Below are positions 43,276 to 53,634 of a DNA stretch of 64,000 bases, in pieces (position 1 is the first letter of the stretch; every line of letters starts with the position of its first letter). The stretch is from contig NZ_JAMSLR010000001.1 in the NCBI RefSeq assembly GCF_023806485.1, positions 372,001 to 436,000 on the forward strand, given 5' to 3'. The position numbers and the translations under genes are program-made. This stretch comes from Thermalbibacter longus. GTDB lineage: Bacteria; Chloroflexota; Chloroflexia; Thermomicrobiales; Thermomicrobiaceae. A model generated the notes under the pieces. That model did not search any database. It saw only the letters and a program-made list of their open reading frames with translations, and was not told where the DNA came from.

Positions 43276-46200
43276 GTTTCGACAGTACCTATGAGGGCTT
43301 GAAACCATGGGGACAGGCGTCAAGGTGCGCCCGCTCCCGTTCGTTTCGACAGTACCTATGAGGGCTTGAAACGACAGCGGGATCAGGTGATCGGGACAAG
43401 CCCACCCTTGTTTCGACAGTACCTATGAGGGCTTGAAACTCTCTTCCCGCAGTGTAACTGCCATCCGGGGATCAACGTTTCGACAGTACCTATGAGGGCT
43501 TGAAACGCCGCCCTGCTCGACATGGTTCCTCCTCTCTCAGAGTTTCGACAGTACCTATGAGGGCTTGAAACCGAGTTTTGCGAACGCAGGGGCGAAATGA
43601 TTTGCGGTTTCGACAGTACCTATGAGGGCTTGAAACTCATTGGGTCACCTCCCATGTGAGCTGTCCAACCGTGTTTCGACAGTACCTATGAGGGCTTGAA
43701 ACCTCTCCGGTCGTCCGAACGGCCGTTCGCCTACCTGGCCGTGTTTCGACAGTACCTATGAGGGCTTGAAACCTACTATCGACGGCCGCCAGCCGACGGC
43801 GGCTACAGTTTCGACAGTACCTATGAGGGCTTGAAACTTGCAACGGCGCGCGGAGTGACCAAAGCATGCCTGTTTCGACAGTACCTATGAGGGCTTGAAA
43901 CGCATCACCAAGAACGTGAAGTCGAAGTTCCGGAACCCGAGTTTCGACAGTACCTATGAGGGCTTGAAACCGACCCGGCAGACCTGGACACGGCGCTGCC
44001 GCAGCGTTTCGACAGTACCTATGAGGGCTTGAAACTCGCGTCTTCCGCTGCGGGAGCGAGAGCGACCCGAAGGTACGGTTTCGACAGTACCTATGAGGGC
44101 TTGAAACGCGGATAATTTCGAAGTTCAATCCGAAAAGTCTACCTGTTTCGACAGTACCTATGAGGGCTTGAAACCTGGCATGAGGGGAGCGAACGCCATG
44201 ATCCAGAGCGTGTTTCGACAGTACCTATGAGGGCTTGAAACCAACAAGTTCAACGTCTTCTCGGAGGATCTCATCAAGTTTCGACAGTACCTATGAGGGC
44301 TTGAAACGGGTTGACGTTGTCCTCGCTGGAGAACGCGACCGCCCACTGGTTTCGACAGTACCTATGAGGGCTTGAAACCAGTCATGGACAGAGGAGATGG
44401 TCATGAGACCACCAGTTTCGACAGTACCTATGAGGGCTTGAAACGGAGATGAAGCTCGCTGAGAACTGGTTCGTCCCGGTTTCGACAGTACCTATGAGGG
44501 CTTGAAACATCGAGTTGCCTGTCTCGTCAGTCGCCTGCGCCGTGGGTTTCGACAGTACCTATGAGGGCTTGAAACACACCACGGTCACGTGCCACCGCTG
44601 CGGGGTGGTGGACCGTTTCGACAGTACCTATGAGGGCTTGAAACCAGTCACGGCCTGGGCGTGGTGCCCAAGGCGGTGATCGCGAGTTTCGACAGTACCT
44701 ATGAGGGCTTGAAACAATGCCGCCGCGGTAGTACTGATAGCCACGGGAGAGGTTTCGACAGTACCTATGAGGGCTTGAAACAGGCGCTGCCGGTCGAGCT
44801 GGCGCGGCAGCATCCGGGTTTCGACAGTACCTATGAGGGCTTGAAACTTTCGCGAGAGCCCGCCAGAGTCAGTCGATTCCGAGGTTTCGACAGTACCTAT
44901 GAGGGCTTGAAACGCACCTCCACATCGACTACCCGGGCCCACTCCGGGTTTCGACAGTACCTATGAGGGCTTGAAACTTACACAGCCTTCGTCACGCAGG
45001 CAGGATCGTTCCGGGGTTTCGACAGTACCTATGAGGGCTTGAAACCGACATGTGGCCGCACCACCGGCACAACGTCACCGCAGTTTCGACAGTACCTATG
45101 AGGGCTTGAAACAACGTCACGAACGCGTCTGCGCCACTGATCAGAATTCGTTTCGACAGTACCTATGAGGGCTTGAAACTCGTCGACGCCCAGCCGGCGC
45201 GTGAGGCGCTGCCGGTGTTTCGACAGTACCTATGAGGGCTTGAAACGGACTAGGACAGCAGGATGTACCCCCATCTCGAATACCCGTTTCGACAGTACCT
45301 ATGAGGGCTTGAAACCGGCGATCCCCGGGAGTCGTTCATGCGGCACTCAGGTTTCGACAGTACCTATGAGGGCTTGAAACCGTCCCAGGCGGTGAGATTA
45401 GCGCGGAAATAGGTAACCGTTTCGACAGTACCTATGAGGGCTTGAAACCCGGATCGCTAGCTCCTCGGAACCTAGTAGCTATACGGTTTCGACAGTACCT
45501 ATGAGGGCTTGAAACTGAAGTCGTCATGCCTGACAACGTGACCCTCCGATTGTTTCGACAGTACCTATGAGGGCTTGAAACATCTCGGCGAGATCCGCCT
45601 TGACCAGGTCGAGCGCGTTTCGACAGTACCTATGAGGGCTTGAAACATCCTGTGCCGTTCACGCTCACGGTCGGCTCGCCCCAGTTTCGACAGTACCTAT
45701 GAGGGCTTGAAACATCACCTTCCCAGAGACAGGAAAGCGTCTCGGCGGAGGTTTCGACAGTACCTATGAGGGCTTGAAACCCGGCAGCCCGCCGTATCCG
45801 GCCATCCTCTTCCGGCGGTTTCGACAGTACCTATGAGGGCTTGAAACTTCTTGGTGAGCGCGATCTGCCCGTACGGCTGGCCGGTTTCGACAGTACCTAT
45901 GAGGGCTTGAAACTCGTCAGCACCGGCCTGCCCCTCTCCCAACAGCCGCGTTTCGACAGTACCTATGAGGGCTTGAAACCCATGTCGTGCCTCCTCTCTC
46001 TCACCGTCACCCGTGTTTCGACAGTACCTATGAGGGCTTGAAACCGGTGCTGCGCCGCGACAGGCCGCAGCCCGCGCACACCGTTTCGACAGTACCTATG
46101 AGGGCTTGAAACCCACGTCTGGGCGATCGGGGGGCGGGCGCTGAAGCGGTTTCGACAGTACCTATGAGGGCTTGAAACCAAGCGAGCGAAGACGATATCG

Positions 46201-47577
46201 CGAATCGTTTCGCGTTTCGACAGTACCTATGAGGGCTTGAAACCGACCATCCGAGCTGCACGGCTCTCGCAACCTATCGTTTCGACAGTACCTATGAGGG
46301 CTTGAAACCAGCATGGCTGAACAGTGGACGTCCCACGACCTCGCAGTTTCGACAGTACCTATGAGGGCTTGAAACCTGTCTACGCGTACAGAGCACGCGT
46401 AGCGTAGGCGCGCGTTTCGACAGTACCTATGAGGGCTTGAAACCTCTCTCGCTCCGCTAGTGCCTCTCGTCGCCTGCTGTTTCGACAGTACCTATGAGGG
46501 CTTGAAACGCTATCAGCGCCGCTGGGCAGGCGTTGCAAAGCAGGTTTCGACAGTACCTATGAGGGCTTGAAACTCGGCTGGCTGCACGCCCCAGAGGGCC
46601 CCATCGCCATGTTTCGACAGTACCTATGAGGGCTTGAAACATTGGTTGCCAACGCTGTGATGGTCGCCCAGGTCGTGGTTTCGACAGTACCTATGAGGGC
46701 TTGAAACTGAGGGCCAGCCCGAGCCGCTGGCGCAGGCCCCGGTGGGTTTCGACAGTACCTATGAGGGCTTGAAACCCGCCTCGTCTGGTGTCTCGCCCTC
46801 TGCGAACGTGAAGTTTCGACAGTACCTATGAGGGCTTGAAACTACTGCGTCGCGAGGAGAGGAGGCGCGCGATGTCAAGGTTTCGACAGTACCTATGAGG
46901 GCTTGAAACCGGGGAGAACCGGAGCGAACGATGCCCTGCAGTGTGTTGTTTCGACAGTACCTATGAGGGCTTGAAACAACGGAGAAGGCGCTGGACCGAG
47001 CCGTGCCGAACGGTTTCGACAGTACCTATGAGGGCTTGAAACCTACCGAGGGCGTGGAAGCGGATCACCCAGGGGTAACCCGTTTCGACAGTACCTATGA
47101 GGGCTTGAAACCGAGATGACCCGCACGAGCGACAATGGGCGACGCGAGTTTCGACAGTACCTATGAGGGCTTGAAACTTGCGCCGCCACCTGGCGCTCCT
47201 CCTCCGGGAGCTGGTTTCGACAGTACCTATCAGGGCTTGAAACCACGACGACGATGGGTTTCCAGTCCATGAGCCCATGTTTCGACAGTACCTATGAGGG
47301 ATTGAAACATCGTCCCGCCGCGTCTCCCGGAGCTGCCGCACGAGGCTTTGACAGTACCTATGAGGGCTTGAAACCCGCCTCGCCGCCAGGAGGAGTTCCT
47401 GGACGCCTAGTTTCGACAGTACCCATGAGGGCTTGAAATTAGGGAGGGAGGGATTGGGATAAGCGAGGTCAGCGCGCTGCGTTTCCACAGTGCGGATGAG
47501 GGCTTGAAGCTCTGTCTTCCACGAGAGTTCGGGGGGCAGCCCGGTTGGTTCCGATTGTACCTGGGTGGGCGCAAGAC
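43276..47577 (+). CRISPR. Type I-B CRISPR array, 65 repeat units with a decayed distal end
   Basis: The repeat is 30 nt, beginning GTTTCGACAG and ending GGCTTGAAAC. By direct counting there are 59 identical copies from 43276 to 47177. Then come single- or double-mismatch copies at 47214, 47279, 47345 and 47410, a five-mismatch copy at 47481 and a vestige at 47548 (20 of 30 matches). Units repeat every 64-72 nt, giving 64 spacers of about 34-42 nt. The decay at the end far from the leader fits addition of new spacers next to cas2. No two spacers looked identical. Confidence 0.98.
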
Positions 47578-47968
47578 TGCCCTCATCGTCTGGCCTATCG
47601 CGTCGACAGTCTGGACGACCACCGTGTGAGGCGGCTGCCCAGTAGTGGAGCCCGCATCGAATCGGGAAATAGTGCGAATGATGGGCAGCGTGCCAAACAC
47701 TTTGAGGGGGACGTCGTGCTCTGGGGAGAGCGATTGGCATGACAGCGTCGCCGATTGCAAGGCTGGTCAATTGGGAGACGCCGGTCCGAACAGGCCGAAT
47801 ATGCGGTCGCTGATCGTCGACGACTTCATGTCACGGTATGGAGACGCGAAGAGTTTGCGACCTCGCTGATCCGTCGCTAGGGCAGAAGGGAGGGGAGCGA
47901 AATGCCGACCGGCGTCTGAGATCGCGGGAGCCTCGCCAAGAGGAAAGACGTGGAGAGGGAGGTTGAAA
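47578..47968. other. Gene-free stretch after the array
   Basis: 391 nt with only short open frames lacking ribosome sites. A TCGACAGT match at 47603 could be another worn repeat but is too short to call. Nothing else is supported. Confidence 0.5.
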
Positions 47969-48277
47969 GTGCGAGTAGGTTGGAGAAGGTGGTGGCGACT
48001 TCTCGTTCCCCTTCTGGTTACGCTGGCACTTTTGATGGTGCCGATGGCCAACGTTGCGGCCAAACCGCCGTCCGATAGGCCAGCGGAGGCTTGTGTTGGG
48101 GCGGTCACGTCTCTATCGGCTTCCTACTACAAGTTTCCTCCTTCAAGTATGGCTAATATGTACCCCGATTTATGGGGAAACGCGGGTGATTTTCTCCAGG
48201 ATGTAAGACGTGGCCATTTTCTCTTATATGATCCGTACAATGAGGGGAATCTCATCTCGTGTCCTTTCCAGCTCTAG
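47969..48277 (+). CDS. Small secreted protein, orphan
   Basis: A 102-residue protein with a clear signal peptide: basic MRVGWRRWWR, hydrophobic LLVPLLVTLALLMVPMA, then a likely cut after NVAA. The mature part is about 70 residues with two cysteines and several aromatics, and matches no family I know. GTG 47969 has GGGAGG six bases upstream; TTG 47963 is less likely. The second half is visibly richer in A and T than its neighbours, a sign of recent transfer. It lies alone beyond the CRISPR array. Confidence 0.65.
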   Translation: MRVGWRRWWRLLVPLLVTLALLMVPMANVAAKPPSDRPAEACVGAVTSLSASYYKFPPSSMANMYPDLWGNAGDFLQDVRRGHFLLYDPYNEGNLISCPFQL

Positions 48278-48350
48278 TATCGTGTCCCGAGTGCATCCGC
48301 TCTCGGTGAAATGACGGGCGCCTCGGTCCACAGCGAAGTCAAGGTAGGAA

Positions 48351-48375
48351 CGGCGGCCGATTCAGTCGGCCGCCG
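48351..48375. terminator. 10-bp perfect hairpin between convergent genes
   Basis: CGGCGGCCGA and TCGGCCGCCG flank the loop TTCAG, 73 nt after the orphan secreted-protein gene. No U-run. The remaining gap 48278-48694 before the facing aldehyde dehydrogenase gene holds nothing else I can support. Confidence 0.45.
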
Positions 48376-48694
48376 CGCGGTCGCATCATAAAATCGAAAC
48401 GGCTTAGCCTGCGCAAGCCTAGCAGTCGGCGCAGGGCAACACTCTGGCTCGCGCGAATGACGATAGCGCTCCAGAAACGTGGCCTGCGCGAAGACGTAAG
48501 CGGTTCAATCGCGCCGTGCGTGTCGCCCTAACGGTTCGATGCGTTTAGGCGGGCGATCCGCTGGCCAGGCATTCTCTCACCCCGGGCTCGGAGCTCGCGC
48601 GCAGGGCAGGCTAGCTACGCCCGACCCGCTCGCAGCGCCAGCCGGTCGGGGCCGCGTGCTCGTTCTGGCGACGTGCGCCGGACGCGCCCTGCCG

Positions 48695-50197
48695 TCAGTC
48701 GTTGCCGATCGGCAGGTGCTCGACGTCGATCTGGGCGCGCTGCAGCCGCCCGCTGTAGTCGATATAGATCGACTGCCACTCGCTGAACACGTCCAGCGCC
48801 GCCTGACCCGCCTCCCGGTGCCCGTTGCCGGTCGCCTTGGTGCCGCCGAACGGCAGGTGTACCTCGGCGCCGATGGTGCCGGCATTGACGTACAGGATGC
48901 CGGTGTACACGTCCTCGATCGCCCGGAAGGCCTTGTTGATGTCGCGCGTGTAGATCGACGCGGAGAGTCCGTAGCGCACGCCGTTGCAGACCTGGATCGC
49001 CTCCTCGAGGCTCCGCACGGTGATCAGCGCCGTGACCGGGCCGAAGATCTCCTCCTGGGCGATCCGCATGTCGGGCCGCACGTTGATGAAGACCGTCGGC
49101 TCGTGGAAGTGCCCGCGGGCGAGCTCGCCCTGCGTGGCGATCTTCCCGCCGACCAGGATCTCGGCTCCCTCCTGCTGCCCGATCTCTACGTAGCGGTGCA
49201 CGCGCTGGAGCTGCGAGTCGCTAACCACCGGGCCGACGTCGGTCTGCGGATCGAGCCCGTTGCCGAGACGCAGCGCGCTCACCCGGGCGTCGAGCTGGTC
49301 GGCGAGCTCACGGAAGACGCCCTCGTGCACGATCACGCGGCTGGCTGCGGTGCAGCGCTGGCCCGAGGTGCCGAACGCGCTCCAGACGATGCCGTCGAGC
49401 GCGAGCTTCAGGTCAGCGTCGTCCATCACGATGATCGCGTTCTTGCCACCCATTTCGAGTGAAACCCGCTTGCCCAGGCGGGCACATTCGACGGCGACCT
49501 GCTGGCCGACGTCGTTCGACCCGGTGAACGAGATGAGCGCCACGTCGGGGTGCTGCACCAGCGCGTTGCCGACCGTCTCGCCGCTGCCGAGCACGAGGTT
49601 CAGTACCCCGGGCGGAAGGCCAGCCTCCTCGAAGAGCTCGACCAGCCGGACGGCCGACCGCGAGGTGTAGCTCGCTGGCTTGAAGACGACCGTGTTGCCG
49701 CAGATGAGTGCCGGCATGATCTTCCAGGTCGGGATGGCCAGCGGGAAGTTCCAGGGTGTGATCAGGCCAACGACGCCGAGCGGCTTGCGCACCGACATGT
49801 TCCACTTGCTCGGCAGCTCCGAGGGCGTCGTCTGGCCCCAGAGGCGGCGACCCTCTCCGGCCATGTAGAAGGTCATGTCGATGCCTTCCTGGACGTCGCC
49901 GCGGGTCTCTGCGAGAACCTTCCCCATCTCCTCCGTCATCTCCCGGGCGAGCTGCTCCTTGCGCTCGATCAGCATCTGCCCCACCCGGAAGAGGATCTCA
50001 CCCCGCTTCGGCGCCGGAGTCTTGCGCCAGCGGTCGAAGGCAGCCTTGGCCGCCGCGACCGCGGCATCGACATCGGCCGAGCCGCTCTTGGCGAAGGTGC
50101 CGATTAGCTCGCCCGTCGCCGGGTTGCGGCGCTCGAACTCCTCTCCGCTCTGGGCGTCGACCCACTCCCCGTTGATGTAGTTCTTGAACTGAGCCAT
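48695..50197 (-). CDS. NAD(P)-dependent aldehyde dehydrogenase
   Basis: A 500-residue ALDH-superfamily enzyme oxidising an aldehyde to the acid. [18 protein letters not shown] is the cofactor-site signature, [12 protein letters not shown] holds the general-base Glu, GQRCTAASR the catalytic Cys, and EEIFGPV the conserved Phe region. ATG 50197 ([12 protein letters not shown]) has GGAGGG upstream; a longer open frame to 50281 is not needed. The substrate is uncertain: semialdehyde-type enzymes such as ketoglutarate semialdehyde dehydrogenase look closest. Confidence 0.92.
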   Translation of the reverse strand: MAQFKNYINGEWVDAQSGEEFERRNPATGELIGTFAKSGSADVDAAVAAAKAAFDRWRKTPAPKRGEILFRVGQMLIERKEQLAREMTEEMGKVLAETRGDVQEGIDMTFYMAGEGRRLWGQTTPSELPSKWNMSVRKPLGVVGLITPWNFPLAIPTWKIMPALICGNTVVFKPASYTSRSAVRLVELFEEAGLPPGVLNLVLGSGETVGNALVQHPDVALISFTGSNDVGQQVAVECARLGKRVSLEMGGKNAIIVMDDADLKLALDGIVWSAFGTSGQRCTAASRVIVHEGVFRELADQLDARVSALRLGNGLDPQTDVGPVVSDSQLQRVHRYVEIGQQEGAEILVGGKIATQGELARGHFHEPTVFINVRPDMRIAQEEIFGPVTALITVRSLEEAIQVCNGVRYGLSASIYTRDINKAFRAIEDVYTGILYVNAGTIGAEVHLPFGGTKATGNGHREAGQAALDVFSEWQSIYIDYSGRLQRAQIDVEHLPIGND

Positions 50198-50288
50198 ACG
50201 ACCCTCCCTCAGCGTGACCAGCCTCAGCTCTCTAGTGTCCTCGGCGCGCTCGAATCGAGCTTGTCGCCACCAGTCTAGCATGCGCGCC

Positions 50289-50300
50289 TGCTATACTCGC
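50289..50300 (+). promoter_or_regulatory. Extended -10 promoter of the SH3b-protein gene
   Basis: TGCTATACTCGC with TATACT at 50292-50297, identical over 12 bases to the elements before mutL and tyrA. No clear -35. Confidence 0.6.
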
Positions 50301-50348
50301 TTCTCTGGAAAGAAGAGAGCGCTTGTCCGATCCCAGAGTGGGAGCACG

Positions 50349-50855
50349 ATGATCGAGCACGATCTCAGCGCGCGCCTCCGCCAGCGCTCCCGAACATCGG
50401 GGATACTGGTCGGCCTGAGCATGGCCCTGACCATCATCATCGCGCTCACGGCGTTCATCTGGCTCTATGTCCGGCTCGGTCCCTACCTCGGCGATTTCAT
50501 CCCCCGGGCGACAGAGGTCACGACGCCGACGCCGGGCCCTGCTGCCGCCGGTGCCGAGACCCCCGCGAGCGAGGAAGCCAATGCCAGTAAGTCGCAACCG
50601 ACGCCGACTCCGCTGCCTTCGCCCACCCCGGTCTGGCAACCGACGCACCGGGTTGCCGAGGGCACTCCGGTCAATTTCCGATCGGGTCCCGGCACCGACA
50701 CCGAGGTCGTCCAGGTGCTCGAGCCGGGAACGCCGCTGATGTTCCTGGGGGAGCAGGAGCAGGCGGCCGGCGCGACCTGGCTGCACCTCGCGCTCGAGGA
50801 CGGAACCGATGGCTGGATCCGCACGATCGACCTGGAGCCGCTCGAAGCGCCGTGA
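50349..50855 (+). CDS. Membrane-anchored SH3b-domain protein
   Basis: A 168-residue protein: short cytoplasmic N terminus, one membrane helix (about residues 18-43, GILVGLSMALTIIIALTAFIW), a Pro/Thr-rich linker (about 56-100) and a C-terminal bacterial SH3 domain (THRVAEGTPVNFRSGPGTDTEVVQVLEPG onward). The SH3b domain likely faces outward and binds cell-wall or protein ligands. ATG 50349 follows GGGAGC. Confidence 0.85.
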   Translation: MIEHDLSARLRQRSRTSGILVGLSMALTIIIALTAFIWLYVRLGPYLGDFIPRATEVTTPTPGPAAAGAETPASEEANASKSQPTPTPLPSPTPVWQPTHRVAEGTPVNFRSGPGTDTEVVQVLEPGTPLMFLGEQEQAAGATWLHLALEDGTDGWIRTIDLEPLEAP

Positions 50856-50869
50856 GATCCCTACGGCGG

Positions 50870-50881
50870 TGCTATACTCGC
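50870..50881 (+). promoter_or_regulatory. Extended -10 promoter of tyrA
   Basis: TGCTATACTCGC with TATACT at 50873-50878, about 45 nt before the tyrA ATG and the third copy of this 12-mer. No -35 hexamer at the usual distance. Confidence 0.6.
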
Positions 50882-50925
50882 GGCAATGCGTGCACCGGGC
50901 TTGTCAGTGAGGTAGGGTTCGTGCC

Positions 50926-51975
50926 ATGCAGCAGGTTTCCATCATCGGCCTCGGCTTGATCGGCGCCTCGATCGGGCTCGGCCTCCGACGCTGGGCGACC
51001 GATGACGGCAAGCGTTCCCCCGTGGTCGAGCTAACGGGGTTCGATATCGACCTGGCGCACCAGAACTACGCCAAGAAGATCAAGGCGGTCGACCGCACGG
51101 AGTGGAACCTCCGCGGCGCTGTCGAGCGTGCCGACTTCATCATCATCGCCACCCCTGTGGGCTCGGTGCGCGAGATCTTCGAGGCCATCGCCGAGTACGG
51201 CAAGCAGGGCGTGGTCGTCACCGATACGTGCAGCACGAAGGCGGCAGTATTGGCCTGGGCCCGCGAGCTCCTGCCAGCGAGCGTCCACTTCGTCGGTGGC
51301 CACCCGATGGCCGGCAAGGCGCAGAGCATCGAAGGTGCCGAAGCTGACCTGTTCCAAGGCGCGACCTGGTGCGTCACGCCGCTCGTCTCCGCCAGCGAGG
51401 AGGCGGTCCAGACTGTTCTCGGCATGATCTCCGCGCTCGGCGCCGAGCCACTCTTTATCGACGCGGACGAGCACGACAGCTATGTGGCTGGAATAAGCCA
51501 CCTGCCCTTCCTGCTCTCGGTGGCGCTGATGCGCGTTGTCAGCCGGGACGCGTCCTGGCGGGAGATGCGCAAGTTGACCGCGAGCGGCTTCCGGGACGCA
51601 ACGAGGCTGGCGGCCGGCAGCCCCGAGATGCATCGCGATATCTGCGTGACCAACAGCGCGAACATCGTTCGCTGGCTGGACACGACGCTGGCCGAACTGC
51701 ACCACCTGCGGGACCTGATCGCGGCCGGGAACGAAGAGACGATCGCGACGCTGCTCCAGGCCTTCGAGCAGGCGCGCGACGCGCGCGCGGAGTGGGCGAC
51801 TCAGGAACGTCGCCCAGGCGAGCTGGTACAGGATACCGCCACCGAACTAGTGAATATCTCGTTCGGCCAGCAGATGCAGCAGCTCTTCTTCGGCAACCTG
51901 CTCCGCCGCCCGCGCCCAGGCACGCGAGAGCCGCGCGAGGAGGGGCGGGACCGGCGGCCGCCCTCATCTCGCTGA
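50926..51975 (+). CDS. tyrA: Prephenate dehydrogenase
   Basis: Oxidatively decarboxylates prephenate (or arogenate) in tyrosine synthesis; 349 aa. NAD-binding SIIGLGLIGASIGLGLRR opens the protein, ADFIIIATPVGSVREIF and TDTCSTKAAV follow, the catalytic-His region is HFVGGHPMAGK, and DEHDSYVAGISHLPFLLS is the dimer-helix motif. A Pro/Arg-rich tail of about 25 residues ends it. No ACT domain is present, so tyrosine feedback through one is unlikely. The aroF gene lies 1.8 kb downstream. Confidence 0.93.
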   Translation: MQQVSIIGLGLIGASIGLGLRRWATDDGKRSPVVELTGFDIDLAHQNYAKKIKAVDRTEWNLRGAVERADFIIIATPVGSVREIFEAIAEYGKQGVVVTDTCSTKAAVLAWARELLPASVHFVGGHPMAGKAQSIEGAEADLFQGATWCVTPLVSASEEAVQTVLGMISALGAEPLFIDADEHDSYVAGISHLPFLLSVALMRVVSRDASWREMRKLTASGFRDATRLAAGSPEMHRDICVTNSANIVRWLDTTLAELHHLRDLIAAGNEETIATLLQAFEQARDARAEWATQERRPGELVQDTATELVNISFGQQMQQLFFGNLLRRPRPGTREPREEGRDRRPPSSR

Positions 51976-52165
51976 CGCCAGTGCCCACATCTTTCCTCGT
52001 TGGACTTCGACTTAGCCGCGCTCGCCTCCGCGAGCAGACGTGCCGGCTCGGCGCGTGGTCTTCCCGTCAAGATGTGCCACGCACAGCGACGGTATCGCCC
52101 ACGCGGTTGGCAGGCCCTCTGCCCAGGCAGCGGGTTTACGTGAGCGCCGTACGCTGGCCAATCGC

Positions 52166-53008
52166 TCAGCGTGCTCCTGGAACCTGGATCCCGAACGCCT
52201 GGAGCAGGATCGTGGTGGCCAGGTAGAGCAAGATCACGATGAGGATCCGGCTGAGGACGCGTCCTCGAACCCGCCTGGCAAGCCGCGAGCCGGTCTGCGA
52301 TCCGAGGAAGACGCCCATGATGGCGGGGGCGGCCACCTCCGGGCTGATCAGGCCGGCGGTGTAGTAGAGCAGCGCGCTCGCAACAACCGTGATTCCGACC
52401 ATGAACACGCTCGTGGCCGCGGCAGCCTTGACTGGCACGCGCATGATGGTGTTCATCAAGGGTACCTGCACGGCACCCCCACCGATCCCGAGGAGCCCCG
52501 AGACGACGCCGGCGATCGTGCTCAGACCCATGCCCGGCAGCACGCGCATCGGGACATAGGTGACCTCTTCGCCGCGAGCCGGATCGTAGTAGCTCGCCCG
52601 CAGGCCCAGCGGGTCGTCAGTCAGTTCGGCTCCCTCGGCAGTCGCGCGTTGGCGGAGCATCATCGCAACCATGGCGTAGAGTGTGACGGCGAAGACCACG
52701 CGCAGCGCGTCGACCGGAGCACTGAGCACCAGTAGACCACCGAGGATCGCGCCGAGTGTCGTCGAGATCAGCAGCAGGAGCCCGAGCTTGAGGTTGACCA
52801 TTCGGTGTCGCAGGTAGACCGCCGCGCCGCCGAGCGAGTTGACGACCACGCTCACGGCGCTGGCCGCGATGGCCGTCTTCAGCGGGATGCCCAGGAAGGC
52901 GGAGAAGATCGGTACCATGAAGACGCCACCGCCTAGCCCCACCATCGAGCCCAGGATGCCGGCTCCCAACGCCACCAGGAGAATGGCGAGCTCGACTCCG
53001 ACCGTCAC
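52166..53008 (-). CDS. TauE/SafE (TSUP) family membrane transporter
   Basis: A 280-residue membrane protein with eight or so hydrophobic segments and the duplicated TSUP motifs SMVGLGGGVFMVPIFSAFLGIPLKTAIA and SGLLGIGGGAVQVPLMNTIMRVP. The family moves sulfite, sulfoacetate or similar organic sulfur anions. GTG 53008 follows the stop of the DUF1634 gene directly, and the two form a conserved pair. Confidence 0.9.
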   Translation of the reverse strand: MTVGVELAILLVALGAGILGSMVGLGGGVFMVPIFSAFLGIPLKTAIAASAVSVVVNSLGGAAVYLRHRMVNLKLGLLLLISTTLGAILGGLLVLSAPVDALRVVFAVTLYAMVAMMLRQRATAEGAELTDDPLGLRASYYDPARGEEVTYVPMRVLPGMGLSTIAGVVSGLLGIGGGAVQVPLMNTIMRVPVKAAAATSVFMVGITVVASALLYYTAGLISPEVAAPAIMGVFLGSQTGSRLARRVRGRVLSRILIVILLYLATTILLQAFGIQVPGAR

Positions 53009-53413
53009 TCATCCACCTCGCAGCAGCCGAATCAGCGGGACACTGCCGACGATGACGAGTACCAGCAGCGCCAATAGTCCCGATCGCCGGTCGCCGGAGC
53101 GGAAGTAGGAGATGGCCAGTGCCAGCACCCCGAGCACCGGGCCAGCGAGGAATACGAGGATGCCTAGCGTCAATAACGCGTTGCCATCGCCCTCGAGCAG
53201 TAGTCGAGGTACCTCGCTTGCCGGGATTGTCTGCTCGGGCAACCGGCCATCGCTCGCGATCTCCAGCAGGCTGCCGGCGACCACGAGCAGGAGTCCCAAC
53301 CCGAGCATAACCTGGAAGATTCTTGCAAGCAGGGTAACGATCGCCGTTTCGCCGGCGAGAGTCGCCGCGGGCTCCTCGCGCTCGCGCCGCAATCGGGTTA
53401 CCGCACGCACCAT
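53009..53413 (-). CDS. DUF1634 membrane protein, partner of TauE
   Basis: A small protein with three hydrophobic segments: IFQVMLGLGLLLVVAGSLL, ALLTLGILVFLAGPVLGVLALAI and LLALLVLVIVGSVPLI. DUF1634 proteins sit next to TauE-type transporters and may be an accessory subunit. I chose ATG 53413 (MVRAVTRLRRE) because ACGAGG precedes it; ATG 53470 and GTG 53497 give longer forms that run towards the divergent aroF promoter. Confidence 0.78.
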   Translation of the reverse strand: MVRAVTRLRREREEPAATLAGETAIVTLLARIFQVMLGLGLLLVVAGSLLEIASDGRLPEQTIPASEVPRLLLEGDGNALLTLGILVFLAGPVLGVLALAISYFRSGDRRSGLLALLVLVIVGSVPLIRLLRGG

Positions 53414-53503
53414 GACCTCGTACTTCAGTTTTGGTGTCGCCTGCCCAGTCGAGGGCACGGCTCCCACCATACCATGCTGGTGGCATATTGTCAGCACAGG
53501 CTC

Positions 53504-53532
53504 TTGACAGCGCGCGAGCCGGCGGCTATTCT
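53504..53532 (+). promoter_or_regulatory. Promoter of the aroF attenuator transcript
   Basis: A consensus TTGACA (53504-53509) is 17 bases from TATTCT (53527-53532). Transcription should begin within a few bases of the leader-peptide ATG at 53542, so the leader peptide would be read from an almost leaderless RNA. Confidence 0.8.
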
Positions 53533-53541
53533 AGGGGCGGT

Positions 53542-53634
53542 ATGGACGCGATGACTGCTCAGCACCAGTACTGGTTCGCGTATTACTTTAGCCCGCCGGC
53601 GTTGCTGGTGGGCCGCGAGGTGCTGAGCGGCTGA
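53542..53634 (+). CDS. Aromatic-rich leader peptide of aroF
   Basis: A 30-codon frame starting MDAMTAQHQYWFAYYFSPP. Codons 10-16 read Tyr-Trp-Phe-Ala-Tyr-Tyr-Phe, six aromatics in seven, right in front of the first arm of a 16-bp hairpin. The peptide has no role of its own to suggest. Its place between a consensus promoter and a terminator ahead of DAHP synthase marks it as a ribosome-stalling sensor for aromatic aminoacyl-tRNAs. Confidence 0.85.
   Translation: MDAMTAQHQYWFAYYFSPPALLVGREVLSG

Noticed and set aside
47600-47629. A further worn CRISPR repeat
   Set aside because: Only the TCGACAGT core matches and the spacing of 52 nt breaks the 64-72 nt period of the array.
43637-47770. Short protein-like frames repeating FQALIGTVET or FDSTYEGLK within the array
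   Set aside because: They are translations of the CRISPR repeat in different frames, not genes.
47645-47869. A 74-codon frame between the array and the orphan gene
   Set aside because: No ribosome site, no hydrophobic core and no recognisable domain.
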